A stretch of DNA of 64,000 nt from an uncultured Prevotellaceae bacterium (GCA_902775475.1 CACYME010000011.1:34545-98544); one strand, 5' to 3'. Counted from the first letter of the stretch, positions 24,265-33,150 are shown. Numbers and translations: made by a program. The notes: generated from the letters alone by a model not told the origin.

Positions 24265-26976
24265 TCAGAACTCCTGTCCCAGGATGAAGTGGAACTGCGA
24301 GCCGCCCTTGCGCCATCCGCTCTGGCCCTGGTAGACGCTGTCGAAGCCGTAGGCCCAGTCGATACCCATCAGTCCGACCATAGGCAGAAAGATGCGCACG
24401 CCGAAACCGGCGGAGCGCTTCATGTCGAAGGGGTTGAAGTCCTTGGCGCTGGCCCAGGCGTTACCGCCCTCGAGGAATCCGAGTCCGTAGATGGTGGTGT
24501 TGCCCAGCATGAAAGGATAGCGCAGTTCGAGCGTGAAGCGGTCGTAAGCGTAGGCGTCGTAGCTGCTGTAGCGGCCGGGCGTGCGCTCGTTGCTCAGCGC
24601 GTTAGCCGAGAGCGAGAGCGAACCGTTCTCGTAGCCGCGAAGGCCGATGGTCTCCTCGGCGTAGCTGGTGCTGTAGCCGCTCATGCCGTCGCCACCCACG
24701 TAGAAGGTCTCGAAGGGCGACTTCTTGTTTTTGTTGTAGGAGCCCAGCAGTCCCATCTCCACACGCGTCATCAGCACGAAGCACTTCTGTCCGCTGGTGA
24801 GGGCGGTGAAGGTGCGGGTCTTGAACTTCCACTTGTGGTATTCCACCCAGCGGTACTTCTCGCGCTGCTCGTTCTGGAAGCGGTCGTAGTCGTTGTAGTA
24901 GGTGTTCCAGGTGGCCAGGTTCTTGTAGTCCTTGTTGTCGAAGAGCGACCAGGGCGGCGTGAGCGTCACGCTGAGTTCAAACTCCGAGCCCTTGCGGGGG
25001 AAGAGCGGGTTGTCGGTAGAGGCACGGGTGAGTGCCAGCGAGAGGTTCAGGTTGTTGCAGTTACCGTTGGTGATGAGGAAGTACTGCCAGTCCTTCAGCA
25101 TGTAGCGCTGGTAGGCCAGGGTGGCCTGGAAGTGGAAGTAGTCATCGGGCCAGCGGAGGCGCTTACCCCATCCGAGTGATACGCCGAGCAGCTTCACGTA
25201 CTTGTCGTCGTCGAGGAACGACTCGTAGTTGTTGTAATAGCCGTAGTTGTTGTAGTAGCCATAGCCGGAATACATGTACTGCAGGGAGTTCATGTAGGCC
25301 GAGTTATAGTAGTTGCTCGACACGTCGCTCTGCTTTGAGTAGTAGACGCCGACGTTGAGGGCGTTGGGTCGCTTGCCGCCGAACCATCCCGTGCCGTAGC
25401 TGGCAGAGAGTGAGGAGTAGTAGCGGCCATTGGTCTGGTAGCTCAGGCCCACCTGCTCGCCGTCGCCGGCAGGCAGGAAGCCGCGGTGCAGCTTGTTCTT
25501 GCCTAAGAGGTTGCGCAGCGAGAAGTTGTTGAACTTGATGCCCACGCGGCCGATGATACCCGTCTGTCCCCATCCGAGTGATAGTTCCAGCTGGTCGTTC
25601 GACTTCTGCTCCAGCTCCCAGTTGATGTTCACGGTGCCGTTCTCGCCGTCGGGCTTCACGTCGGGGTTGATGGCCTCGGCGTCGAAGTAGCCCATTGAGG
25701 CAATATCACGGTAGGAGCGCATCAGCGCCTCCTTCGAGAACAGGTCGCCGGGCTTCGTGCGCAGCTCGCGGCGCACCACCTCCTCGTAGAGGCGGTCGTT
25801 ACCGAAGATCTTCACGTTGTTCAGGTGAGCCTGCGGTCCTTCCAGGATGCGCACTTCCAGGTCGATGCTGTCGCCCACGATGTTCACCTCGGCAGGTTCA
25901 ATCTGCGAGAACACGTAGCCATTGTTATAATAGTAGTCGTGCACGCCGTCCTCGTCGGTGAGCAGGCGCTTGTTGAGCAACTTCTGGTTGTAGACGTCGC
26001 CCTTCTTCATGGCCAGCGTGCGCTCCAGGCCCTCGGTAGGCACCACGGTGTTGCCCACCCAGGTGACGTCGCGCAGATAGTATTTGTTGCCTTCCTCAAT
26101 CTTCAGGAAGACGTTCACGTGCTTCTCGTCCTCGTTCCACACGGAGTCCTCGATGACAGTGGCGTCGCGGAAACCCAGTTCGTTGTATTTCTCGATGAGC
26201 GACTTCTTGGCCTCGGCATAGCGCTCTGGGGTGAACTTCTTGGCCTTGAAGAAATTCCGGAACTTGCCGGCTTCGTGAATCTTGCCCAGGGCGCCCTTGG
26301 TGAAGAGTCCGCCCTTGATTTTCGCGTCGCCCACCTGATCGTTGCCTTCGAGCACGATGTTGCGCACCTTCATCTTGTCCTTCTTGTCGATGTTCACTTC
26401 GAGCACCACCTGGTTCTTGCCAGTGACGTCGTCGTGCTGCGTAATCTCCACCTCGGCGTTCTTGTAGCCCTTGTCGTCGAAGTATTTCTTGGCCAGAATC
26501 TTGGCGCGGTCAACGAGGTTCTTCGTCAGGCTCATGCCCTTGCCCATGCCGAGTTTGGCGTCCAGGTCCTCGCGCTCGCTCTTCTTCACGCCGCTGTAGG
26601 TGATGTCGGAGATTCGCGGACAGAGGGCGAGGTTGATGCTGAGATAGACCTTCGAGTTGATGATGCTGTCGGCGGTGATGCTGACCTTCGAGAACAGGCC
26701 GTGCTTCCAGTAGCGCTTCACGGCCTCGGTAATCTCCTGTCCGGGCAGGTCGATGCGTTGTCCTATAGAGAGGCCTGAGAGGTTGATGAGCACGTAGTCC
26801 TCGTAGTCGGTGACGCCCTTCACCGTCATTCCGCCAATCTCCACCTGGCGGGGTGTTCCGGCGTAGGAGATGTCGGGCCGCATGATGATGTTCTGTGCCC
26901 CGGCAGGACTGAATGATAAATGGCAGATGAGCAATGACAAGACCAGCACCGACAGCCATCGGCACTCTCCCCTCAT
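24265..26976 (-). CDS. bamA: Outer membrane protein assembly factor BamA
   Basis: 903 residues from the ATG at 26976 (MRGECRWLS); an in-frame ATG at 27036 is possible but lies beside the uppS stop. Signal peptide LLICHLSFSPAGAQ is repeat-encoded. POTRA domains occupy about 40-440, with recognisable turns such as VEGIGG-like KGVTDYEDYVLINLSGLSIGQ, VRNIVLEGNDQVGDAKI, LRDVTWVGNTVVPTEGLER and LNNVKIFGNDRLYEEVVRR. The Omp85 barrel follows, with a surface insertion rich in Tyr/Asn (YYNNYGYYNNYE) and a terminal Phe. BamA inserts beta-barrel proteins in the outer membrane; the ompH genes just downstream would feed it. Confidence 0.97.
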   Translation of the reverse strand: MRGECRWLSVLVLSLLICHLSFSPAGAQNIIMRPDISYAGTPRQVEIGGMTVKGVTDYEDYVLINLSGLSIGQRIDLPGQEITEAVKRYWKHGLFSKVSITADSIINSKVYLSINLALCPRISDITYSGVKKSEREDLDAKLGMGKGMSLTKNLVDRAKILAKKYFDDKGYKNAEVEITQHDDVTGKNQVVLEVNIDKKDKMKVRNIVLEGNDQVGDAKIKGGLFTKGALGKIHEAGKFRNFFKAKKFTPERYAEAKKSLIEKYNELGFRDATVIEDSVWNEDEKHVNVFLKIEEGNKYYLRDVTWVGNTVVPTEGLERTLAMKKGDVYNQKLLNKRLLTDEDGVHDYYYNNGYVFSQIEPAEVNIVGDSIDLEVRILEGPQAHLNNVKIFGNDRLYEEVVRRELRTKPGDLFSKEALMRSYRDIASMGYFDAEAINPDVKPDGENGTVNINWELEQKSNDQLELSLGWGQTGIIGRVGIKFNNFSLRNLLGKNKLHRGFLPAGDGEQVGLSYQTNGRYYSSLSASYGTGWFGGKRPNALNVGVYYSKQSDVSSNYYNSAYMNSLQYMYSGYGYYNNYGYYNNYESFLDDDKYVKLLGVSLGWGKRLRWPDDYFHFQATLAYQRYMLKDWQYFLITNGNCNNLNLSLALTRASTDNPLFPRKGSEFELSVTLTPPWSLFDNKDYKNLATWNTYYNDYDRFQNEQREKYRWVEYHKWKFKTRTFTALTSGQKCFVLMTRVEMGLLGSYNKNKKSPFETFYVGGDGMSGYSTSYAEETIGLRGYENGSLSLSANALSNERTPGRYSSYDAYAYDRFTLELRYPFMLGNTTIYGLGFLEGGNAWASAKDFNPFDMKRSAGFGVRIFLPMVGLMGIDWAYGFDSVYQGQSGWRKGGSQFHFILGQEF

Positions 26977-27053
26977 GCTCCTCCTCTTTATCTTCCAGCT
27001 GCTACAGTAGCACATGTTATTCTTTGCGTTTGTCATTTGTCATTTGTCGTTTA
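26910..27053. repeat. Heptamer-arm palindrome around the bamA start
   Basis: 26910-26940 (TGAATGATAAATGGCAGATG onward) faces 27030-27053 (TTGTCATTTGTCATTTGTCG onward) across 89 bp that hold the bamA start. The outer arm also encodes the last residues INDK and the TGA stop of uppS. Confidence 0.75.
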
Positions 27054-27804
27054 TGGGCTTGGCCTCGCCCTCCACCTGTGCCTCGGTCTTTCCGAAACGG
27101 CGCTGGCGGCTCTGGTAGTTCTTGATGGCCAGGTGCAGGTCTTCCTCGCTGAAGTCGGGCCAGTAGGTGTCACAGAAGTAGAGCTCCGAGTAGGCGATCT
27201 GCCAGAGCAGGTAGTTCGAGATGCGCAGCTCGCCTCCGGTGCGTATGAGCAGGTCGGGGTCGGGCATGAAGTAGGTGGCGAGGTGCCTGTTGATCATGTC
27301 CTCGTTGATGTATTTCCAGTCGCTGTATTCCTCCTTGCCCAAGTCGTGGTACTGCATGATGTCCTGCATGGCCTTGACGATTTCCCACCGGCTGCTGTAG
27401 CTCAGTGCCACGACGGCGGTCATGGCCGAGTTCTTGGCGGTGTGCTCCTCGGTCTCGCGCAGCTTCTGCTGCACGTCGGCCGGCAGTCGCTGCACGTCGC
27501 CGATGACGCGGAAGCGCACGTTGTTCTTCATGAAGATTTCGTCTTCGAGCATGGTGATGACGAGCCCCATGAGCGTGGTGACCTCGTTGGCGGGCCTGTT
27601 CCAGTTCTCGGTGGAGAAGGTGTAGAGCGTGAGGTATTTCACGCCCAGGCGGGTGCACTCTGCGGTGATGCGGCGCACGGCCTCTACGCCTGCTCTGTGT
27701 CCTTCGCTGCGGTCCAGTCCGCGCTTGGTGGCCCAACGCCCGTTGCCGTCCATGATGATGGCAATGTGCTGGGGGATGCGTGTCATGTCCAAGTCCTTAA
27801 TCAT
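27040..27804 (-). CDS. uppS: Undecaprenyl diphosphate synthase (isoprenyl transferase)
   Basis: 254 residues. Signature [17 protein letters not shown] with catalytic Asp19, then [27 protein letters not shown], and the C-terminal [29 protein letters not shown] block that binds the isopentenyl diphosphate. It builds the C55 lipid carrier used for peptidoglycan and surface glycans. It is cotranscribed upstream of bamA, an arrangement common in Bacteroidales. Its stop codon and last four residues come from a repeat arm, a sign that the arm arrived after the gene order was set. Confidence 0.97.
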   Translation of the reverse strand: MIKDLDMTRIPQHIAIIMDGNGRWATKRGLDRSEGHRAGVEAVRRITAECTRLGVKYLTLYTFSTENWNRPANEVTTLMGLVITMLEDEIFMKNNVRFRVIGDVQRLPADVQQKLRETEEHTAKNSAMTAVVALSYSSRWEIVKAMQDIMQYHDLGKEEYSDWKYINEDMINRHLATYFMPDPDLLIRTGGELRISNYLLWQIAYSELYFCDTYWPDFSEEDLHLAIKNYQSRQRRFGKTEAQVEGEAKPINDK

Positions 27805-27841
27805 AATGAAAAATCTTCAATGTTCAACGTTCAATGTTTTT

Positions 27842-28633
27842 TTAGTCTCTGTCGTTGTGGCAGGTTTTGCACTTCTCCCAGAACTCGTAGGTCAGCGATA
27901 CCTGCAGTGTGCTGTAGCAGTCGGTGTTCTTGAAGATGCCGCTGCTCTTGATGCCGTAGGGGTCCTTCACGCCGTCGAGGCGGTCGGAGCCGGTGAAGTG
28001 CATCACCCACTCGGCGGTCAGGTTCAGGCGGTTGCGCAACTTGTACTTCACGCCGAAGCCCAGCAGTGCCTGGGCAGCCACCACGCTCTTGGGGGCCTCG
28101 CGGGGCGTGAGCGAGAGCGTCAGTGAGTCAGCCTCAGCGGGCTGAGGGCCTCCCGTCAGCTTGGGCTTCCCGGCGAAAGCCAGTCCTGCTCCCATGGCGA
28201 TGAACGGTGTCAGGGGCCGTGCACCCAGGTACTCCTTGCCCGTGCCGAAGGGCCAGAAGTTGTATTCGTAGCGCACGGTGAAGTCGGTCACGCTGGTCTT
28301 GAAGTCCACGGGGTTCTCCCTCAGGTCGGGGTACCAGGTCTTCACGTCTTTCGACGAGCCTTTCAGCTGGCCCGTGCTCAGCTGTGCCGCCCACGCCATG
28401 CGCGGGTTCATCTTGTATTTTGCCAGCAGCGCCAGGCGTGGCTGCATGCCCTTCAGCACCTTGCCGTTGAAGTCGCCCTCGTAGGCTGCCAGGCCCAGTC
28501 CGCCGCCAATCTCCATGCGGTATTCGGGCTCGTCCTGTGCCAGAGAGGTGATGAGTGATAAGTGAAAAGTGATAAGTGCCATCAGCACCTTCACCGTCCA
28601 CATCTTGCTCCGACCGTGTTTCACTCCGTTCAT
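27842..28633 (-). CDS. DUF6089-type outer membrane beta-barrel protein
   Basis: 263 residues from 28633; ATG at 28603 (MWTVKVLMAL) is an equally good start. Signal peptide LMALITFHLSLITSLAQ is encoded by ACTTATC heptamers. The mature protein looks like a small beta-barrel (alternating strands such as YRMEIGGGLGLAAYEGDFNG, FTVRYEYNFWPFG, FGVKYKLRNRLNLTAEW) closing on LTYEFWEKCKTCHND. The family lies upstream of uppS-bamA in many Bacteroidales and probably acts in the outer membrane; its function is not known to me. The C-terminal CKTCH resembles a haem c site, but it follows a barrel-closing strand and I do not take it as one. Confidence 0.82.
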   Translation of the reverse strand: MNGVKHGRSKMWTVKVLMALITFHLSLITSLAQDEPEYRMEIGGGLGLAAYEGDFNGKVLKGMQPRLALLAKYKMNPRMAWAAQLSTGQLKGSSKDVKTWYPDLRENPVDFKTSVTDFTVRYEYNFWPFGTGKEYLGARPLTPFIAMGAGLAFAGKPKLTGGPQPAEADSLTLSLTPREAPKSVVAAQALLGFGVKYKLRNRLNLTAEWVMHFTGSDRLDGVKDPYGIKSSGIFKNTDCYSTLQVSLTYEFWEKCKTCHNDRD

Positions 28634-28687
28634 CACTTATCACTCATCACTTATCACTTATCACTTATCACTTATCACTCATCACTT
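28548..28687. repeat. GATAAGT/ACTTATC heptamer palindrome around the DUF6089 gene start
   Basis: 28548-28578 (GTGATGAGTGATAAGTGAAA onward) faces 28631-28687 (CATCACTTATCACTCATCAC onward, about eight units). It has the same layout as the TAAATGA elements but a different heptamer. The longer arm fills the space to the next gene upstream. Confidence 0.8.
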
Positions 28688-29812
28688 CGATGCAAAGCCT
28701 CGCCACAGCTGGCCGGTGCTGGTGAGCAGCCAGAGGCGCTCCTGCTTGTCGGTGGTCATCAGCACGCGGTCGCCAGTGAGCGATGCGGGCAGGTCGTAGG
28801 TGGAGTTCTGCCGCCAGGTGATGCCCTGGTCGGTCGACTGGCGCAGCACCATGTCGCTTCCGATGGCGAACACCGAGCCGTCATAGCAGGCCATGCTGAT
28901 CCATTCCTGACGGGGCAGGGGATAGTGGTTGGCGTCGTCGAAGGGCATGTAGACCCATTGTCCGCCGCCTGCCTGGGACACAATCTTTCTCCAAACGCGC
29001 ATGCTGGTCTCGTCGTCCTGTCGGGGCGTGCCCACCAGCAGCACGTAGTCGGTGTCGTCGGCCGGGGCGTATGCCCAGTTCACGCAGGCCGTCTTCCCGT
29101 CTGCCGGCAGCAGGGCGCTGTCGTCGTCGAGGCTCTCGGCCTGCCAGGTCTGTCCATTGTCGCGCGAGCTTTGCAGCAGTCCGTCGTCGCCAAAGGCATA
29201 TTGCTCGTAAGCCGATGCTCCCACGGTGCCGTCGGCCTCTGTGAGGCTGATGCTGTCGCCGCGGGCCACCAGCTTCTTCGTCGTGATGTCGCCAGCGTCG
29301 ATGGTTCCTGCCAGCTCCCATGCGAAGCTGACGCCGGTGGTGGCGCTGACGTTCAGCGTCACGGTATAGTCGCGGTAGGCCAGGCCGTCCGACGAGATGA
29401 CGCGGAACACGCGTGGCTGCGAGAAGTCGATGGAGTCGTTGCTGGAGTACCACCTCAGCGAGTCGCTGGTCATCGACTGTATGGCCACCACGCCGCTGTT
29501 CTTCGTGTTGATGGTGCACACCACGTGCTTCACGTCGGTGCCCACGGGCAGCTCCTTCGGGTTGAAGATGTCGTGGCTCAGCTGGTTGATGGTCATCTTG
29601 TAGGTCGAGCCCGTCACCGTGGTCTTGATGATGGTGTCGTTGCCCGTCTTCGTCGAGACGCTTGCCGTATATCTGTTGAGCGTGCCGAGCGTGAAGCTGA
29701 TGATGGCCGTGTCGCCATAGCCAGAGCTGTTGTCATCGTCGTTGCCGAGGCACGAGGTGAGCATCACCACACAGGCCAGTAGGGCACAGAGCCTTATGGG
29801 AAATCGTTTCAT
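28682..29812 (-). CDS. DUF6242-type lipoprotein
   Basis: 376 residues. The signal ends in the lipobox MLTSC with the lipid-bearing Cys near residue 21, followed by LGNDDDNSS. An N-terminal beta-sandwich (about 35-155) is followed by sialidase/BNR-like strands with asp-box style turns such as SRDNGQTW and STDQGITW (about 165-376), suggesting a beta-propeller. Probably on the cell surface or outer membrane; substrate unknown. It precedes the DUF6089 gene by only 48 bp but probably has its own promoter, since a TAAATTTG element lies at 29840-29847. Confidence 0.8.
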   Translation of the reverse strand: MKRFPIRLCALLACVVMLTSCLGNDDDNSSGYGDTAIISFTLGTLNRYTASVSTKTGNDTIIKTTVTGSTYKMTINQLSHDIFNPKELPVGTDVKHVVCTINTKNSGVVAIQSMTSDSLRWYSSNDSIDFSQPRVFRVISSDGLAYRDYTVTLNVSATTGVSFAWELAGTIDAGDITTKKLVARGDSISLTEADGTVGASAYEQYAFGDDGLLQSSRDNGQTWQAESLDDDSALLPADGKTACVNWAYAPADDTDYVLLVGTPRQDDETSMRVWRKIVSQAGGGQWVYMPFDDANHYPLPRQEWISMACYDGSVFAIGSDMVLRQSTDQGITWRQNSTYDLPASLTGDRVLMTTDKQERLWLLTSTGQLWRGFASK

Positions 29813-29839
29813 TCAGTACTTGTTTAAACAAATCGGGTG

Positions 29840-29847
29840 CAAATTTA
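29840..29847 (-). promoter_or_regulatory. Possible -7 element of the DUF6242 gene
   Basis: TAAATTTG on the minus strand, 27 bp before the ATG at 29812. The -33 box is not clear. The remaining gap 29848-29960 is AT-rich with nothing else recognised. Confidence 0.4.
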
Positions 29848-29960
29848 CGCACAATTCCGCAAATATCAGCCATTCTACCCCGATTATTCGTCAAAAAATA
29901 TCATTATTTGTCGGATTTTAAGTTGTTTTTAGGATTTTCCGGCATAAACAGGGCGGCTAC

Positions 29961-32537
29961 TTACTCGTAGCCGCCGAAGTTGTTGTCGTCGCCGCCGCCT
30001 TGCAGGTCGTCGCCGCCCTGCCCCTCGTCGCCGTCGCGGTCGCCTTTCTTCTTCTGGATCATGTTGCCGAAGTTCCACGTCAGCTGCAGGTTGATGCGCG
30101 GGTCGCGGTGGTTCTTCTGGTGGCGCCAGAAGGTGGGGCCCTCGGTGAAGTTCTCGAACTTCCTCGAGTTGAACACGTCGCGCCAGTTCAGCGCCAGCGC
30201 CAGCTGCTTGTTGAAGAAGGTCTTGCGCAGGCCCAGGTCGAGCGAGCCGTTGGCGCGGCGGTAGCCCTGCGTGATGACCGAGCGCGAGCGGTAGTTGCCC
30301 GTGGCCTGGATGGTGATGTTGTAGGGCAGGATGACGCTGGCCAGCAGGCGTGCGTCCCAGGCGAAGTTGTCGTTGCCCTCGCCGCTGACGCTCTGTCCCT
30401 CGACGATGGTCTGGAAGCCGTCGAGGTTGTAGTAGTAGGCGTTCAGCGTCGTCGTCAGTTCGAGGATGCGCCACAGCTTGTCCTTCAGGATGAGCTCTGC
30501 GCCGGCGCTCTGGCTCTTGGCCACGTTCAGGTTGGTCATGAACATGGTGGGCTGTCCCTGGTAGGTGCCCTGGTAGCGTATGCGCTGCATCACGTCGGTC
30601 GTCGGGCGGTAGTAGGTGCCCAGCGAGAGGGTGTGCTCGGCCCAGGTCTTCAGGAAGTTGAGCGAGAAGGCGTTGGTGTATTCGGGCGTGAGCAGCGGGT
30701 TGCCGAACTCAATCATCGAGGCGTCGCGGGTGTTCTTGAACGAGTTCAGCTGTCCGCCCCAGGGCCGGCGCAGCCGTCGTGTGTAGTTCAGCTGAATCTG
30801 CGTCGTGGGCGTCAGCTCGTAGTTCAGGAAGAGCGAGGGGAACAGCTGGAAGTAGTCTTTCTTGAACGTCTCCTCCTGCTGGTAGTAGTCGATGCTGCGG
30901 GTGTCCACCTTCCAGTATTCGCCACGCAGTCCGGCCATCACGCCGAAGCGCCCGAACTTCATGTTGGCCGTGGCGTAGAGGGCGTGCACGTCGAGGTCGT
31001 AGATGAAGCGGTTGTAGAAGTAGGGGTCCTCGGCCAGCCGTGGGTCGTCGGGCGAGAGCCTCACGGCCTGTCCTTCCGAGGCATACTCGAAGCTCTGCTG
31101 CGGCGTGTTCTCGTGCGAGAAGCGCCCGTTGTAGCCAGCTTCCAGCTTCAGCGCCTCGCTCACCTTGTTCTCATATTCCAGCTTCGCCTCCCAGTTGCGG
31201 TTGTTGATTTCCTGTGGGCGATACTGGTAGGAGTAGGCGGAGAGAGTAAGGAGGGGGGCGTAAGAATAAGCATTGGCCGGGAAAAAATCGTATGTTGTGT
31301 CGTTCAGGTATTCGTTCGAGCCGTCGTTGCTCCAGCGGTTGTGCGAGAGCGAGGCATCGAGCTTGTGGGTGCCCTGCTCGTCGAACTTGTGGGTGAAGGC
31401 CAGCTCGCCGTTGTACATGTGGTTTTTGCCGTCGCCCCAGGTCTGGCGCCTCAGCTCTCGGTCGCCCTGGCGGTTGCCCTGCGCGCCGAAGGTGCCGTAT
31501 TCATAGGTCGTCAGGTTGTCGTTCGAGCGGTTGCCGTGCATCATCATGCCGCTGAGCGACAGGTCGTCGTCGTCCGTGAGGTGGAAGGTCAGTCCGGCAC
31601 GGGTGAAGAGTCCGCCGCCGTGGTTGTTGTTGTCGCCATGGCTGTCCTGATAGCTGTTGAAGGGTGCGTTTTCGGCGTCGCGGTAGCGCTGCTCGCTCTC
31701 GTTGCTGCCCTTGCCCTTGCGGCGGCGGTAGCCGATGTTGGCGTAGGCGTCGACCCACTTTGAGCTGTAGTTGATGTTGCCGCCCACGTTCCAGCCGCCC
31801 TGCTGGTTGGCGCCCGTCTGCACCGAGCCGTAGTAGCCCGCCCGGCGGTCGCGCTTCAACACAATATTAATAATACCGGCAGTGCCCTCGGGCGAGTATT
31901 TGGCCGACGGGTTGTCGATGACCTCGATGCGCTCGATGCTCTCGGCAGGAATCTGCTGCAGGATGTCGCCGCGGTTGTCGCTCGTCAGCCCGCTCTGCTT
32001 GCCATTGATCCACACCTCCACGCTGGTGCTGCCGCGCAGCGAAATCTCGCCGTCGGTGGTCACCTCCACGCTCGGAATGTTCTCTAAAAGGTCGCTCACC
32101 GAGCCACCGGCTGCCGCCAGCACCTCGTCGACGGTGAACGTCTTGCGGTCCACCTCCAGCTTCATCTGCGACCGCTGGCCCGTCACCTGCACCTCCTTCA
32201 GCGTGTGCTGGTCCTCGGCCAGATAAATCATGTTGTAGTGCTGCGTGCGCTTCTGCAGAGTGAGCTGAAACTGGCGCGTCACCGTCTTGTAGCCCACCAT
32301 CGAGAGCTGCAGCGTGTACGTGCCGTCCTTCAGCTGGCCCACGCTGAACTGCCCCTTGGCGTCGGTGATGGCACCGCCGGCTATGCGACCGCCAGCGTCG
32401 GTCACTTTCACGTTCACGAACGGCAGGGCTTCGTCGCTCTGCTTGTCTACCACGCGGCCTCTCACCACGCCTTGTGCAGCGGCTCCCAGTACAGAAAGCA
32501 GCAAAATGATTGTTAGTGTAAATCTAGTCATGACCAT
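29961..32537 (-). CDS. TonB-dependent receptor, outer membrane beta-barrel family (OMP_b-brl_3 type)
   Basis: 858 residues. Signal peptide (1-21, ending LGAAA), a carboxypeptidase-regulatory-like domain (about 23-105, GRVVDKQSDEALPFVNVKV), a plug domain (about 120-235, with LLENIPSVEVTTDGEISLRG and ERIEVIDNPSAKYSPEGTAGIINI), then a large barrel. The C-terminus is unusual: after the barrel strand NLQLTWNFGNM come a lysine stretch and a 25-residue tail of Gly/Asp repeats ending in GGYE, so the usual terminal aromatic barrel signal is missing or internal. No SusD partner is adjacent. It may take up a metal complex, peptide or small molecule; the substrate is not readable. Confidence 0.88.
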   Translation of the reverse strand: MVMTRFTLTIILLLSVLGAAAQGVVRGRVVDKQSDEALPFVNVKVTDAGGRIAGGAITDAKGQFSVGQLKDGTYTLQLSMVGYKTVTRQFQLTLQKRTQHYNMIYLAEDQHTLKEVQVTGQRSQMKLEVDRKTFTVDEVLAAAGGSVSDLLENIPSVEVTTDGEISLRGSTSVEVWINGKQSGLTSDNRGDILQQIPAESIERIEVIDNPSAKYSPEGTAGIINIVLKRDRRAGYYGSVQTGANQQGGWNVGGNINYSSKWVDAYANIGYRRRKGKGSNESEQRYRDAENAPFNSYQDSHGDNNNHGGGLFTRAGLTFHLTDDDDLSLSGMMMHGNRSNDNLTTYEYGTFGAQGNRQGDRELRRQTWGDGKNHMYNGELAFTHKFDEQGTHKLDASLSHNRWSNDGSNEYLNDTTYDFFPANAYSYAPLLTLSAYSYQYRPQEINNRNWEAKLEYENKVSEALKLEAGYNGRFSHENTPQQSFEYASEGQAVRLSPDDPRLAEDPYFYNRFIYDLDVHALYATANMKFGRFGVMAGLRGEYWKVDTRSIDYYQQEETFKKDYFQLFPSLFLNYELTPTTQIQLNYTRRLRRPWGGQLNSFKNTRDASMIEFGNPLLTPEYTNAFSLNFLKTWAEHTLSLGTYYRPTTDVMQRIRYQGTYQGQPTMFMTNLNVAKSQSAGAELILKDKLWRILELTTTLNAYYYNLDGFQTIVEGQSVSGEGNDNFAWDARLLASVILPYNITIQATGNYRSRSVITQGYRRANGSLDLGLRKTFFNKQLALALNWRDVFNSRKFENFTEGPTFWRHQKNHRDPRINLQLTWNFGNMIQKKKGDRDGDEGQGGDDLQGGGDDNNFGGYE

Positions 32538-32635
32538 CGTTTGACGCTTATAGTAGCCGAGGGTTTAACGCGGTGTGAAAAAAAGAGGCCATGAAAAATT
32601 TGTAGGGCGGCAACTCATTTGTTCCCGCGCGAGTG

Positions 32636-32653
32636 CAAAGTGTTACCACTTTG
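32636..32653. repeat. Perfect small hairpin CAAAGTG-TTAC-CACTTTG
   Basis: A 7-bp perfect stem with a 4-nt loop. It follows GTTCCCGCGC at 32620 and precedes the TGCGGTAAGTCCATA block, the same framework seen around the 215-bp element at 8599 but with different arms. Confidence 0.7.
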
Positions 32654-32713
32654 CGGTAAGTCCATATAGACCTTGAGGCAACCGCAATAGTTTGAAAATA
32701 TTCTACAGAAATG
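32652..32713 (+). repeat. Conserved flank, second copy of 8821-8882
   Basis: Starts TGCGGTAAGTCCATA. TTGCGGT (32651-32657) can also pair with ACCGCAA about 30 bp on. The block leads straight into long repeat copy C. Confidence 0.65.
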
Positions 32714-33150
32714 TCAAAAATAATTTACAAAAAATGTCAAAATCTTTCACAGAAAATTTTGCTCACGGAGAGGAAGCAATTTTGCGCGAAAAATGGCCGT
32801 TTTCGAGCCTTGGGGAGGCGTTGCCCGATGAAAAATCGGGCAGCAAAAGACGAAGATTTGCACACAGACCCCACTTTTGTGCAGGTTTTTCGCTCAAATT
32901 TTGCGGCTTTTCGCGTTTTTGTAAGCACGCCAAATTTTCAAAAGTCAACGCCAAATTTTCAAAAGTCGTTGACTTTTTTTTCTCAACGAAGCCCCTTTTT
33001 TGCCAAAATCAAATCAACCGGCTGACAATCAACCATTTAGGAAACACTCAAAAACAAGCGTTTTTTCGTCCAAAAGTTGTTTTCGTGAAGATTTCTTGAA
33101 ATATAGAGGCCAAAAATGGCCTTTTTGTCAATATATTTCAAAAAAAATGA
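32700..33150 (-). repeat. Long intergenic repeat, copy C (inverted)
   Basis: Reverse orientation to copies A and B. It has the CGATTTTTCATCGG-type hairpin, GTCAACGCC/GTCGTTGAC stem and the GGCCATTTTTGGCC hairpin. A short extra duplication of AAAATGTCAAAA-type sequence lies at its left end. It fills the gap between the TonB receptor start and the 3' end of the pseudouridine synthase gene. The stretch 33151-33204 has nothing I recognise. Confidence 0.82.

Noticed and set aside
27842-27880. A haem c motif (CKTCH) at the end of the DUF6089 protein
   Set aside because: A lone CxxCH after a closing barrel strand, with no cytochrome fold or maturation genes nearby, is more likely chance or family-specific.
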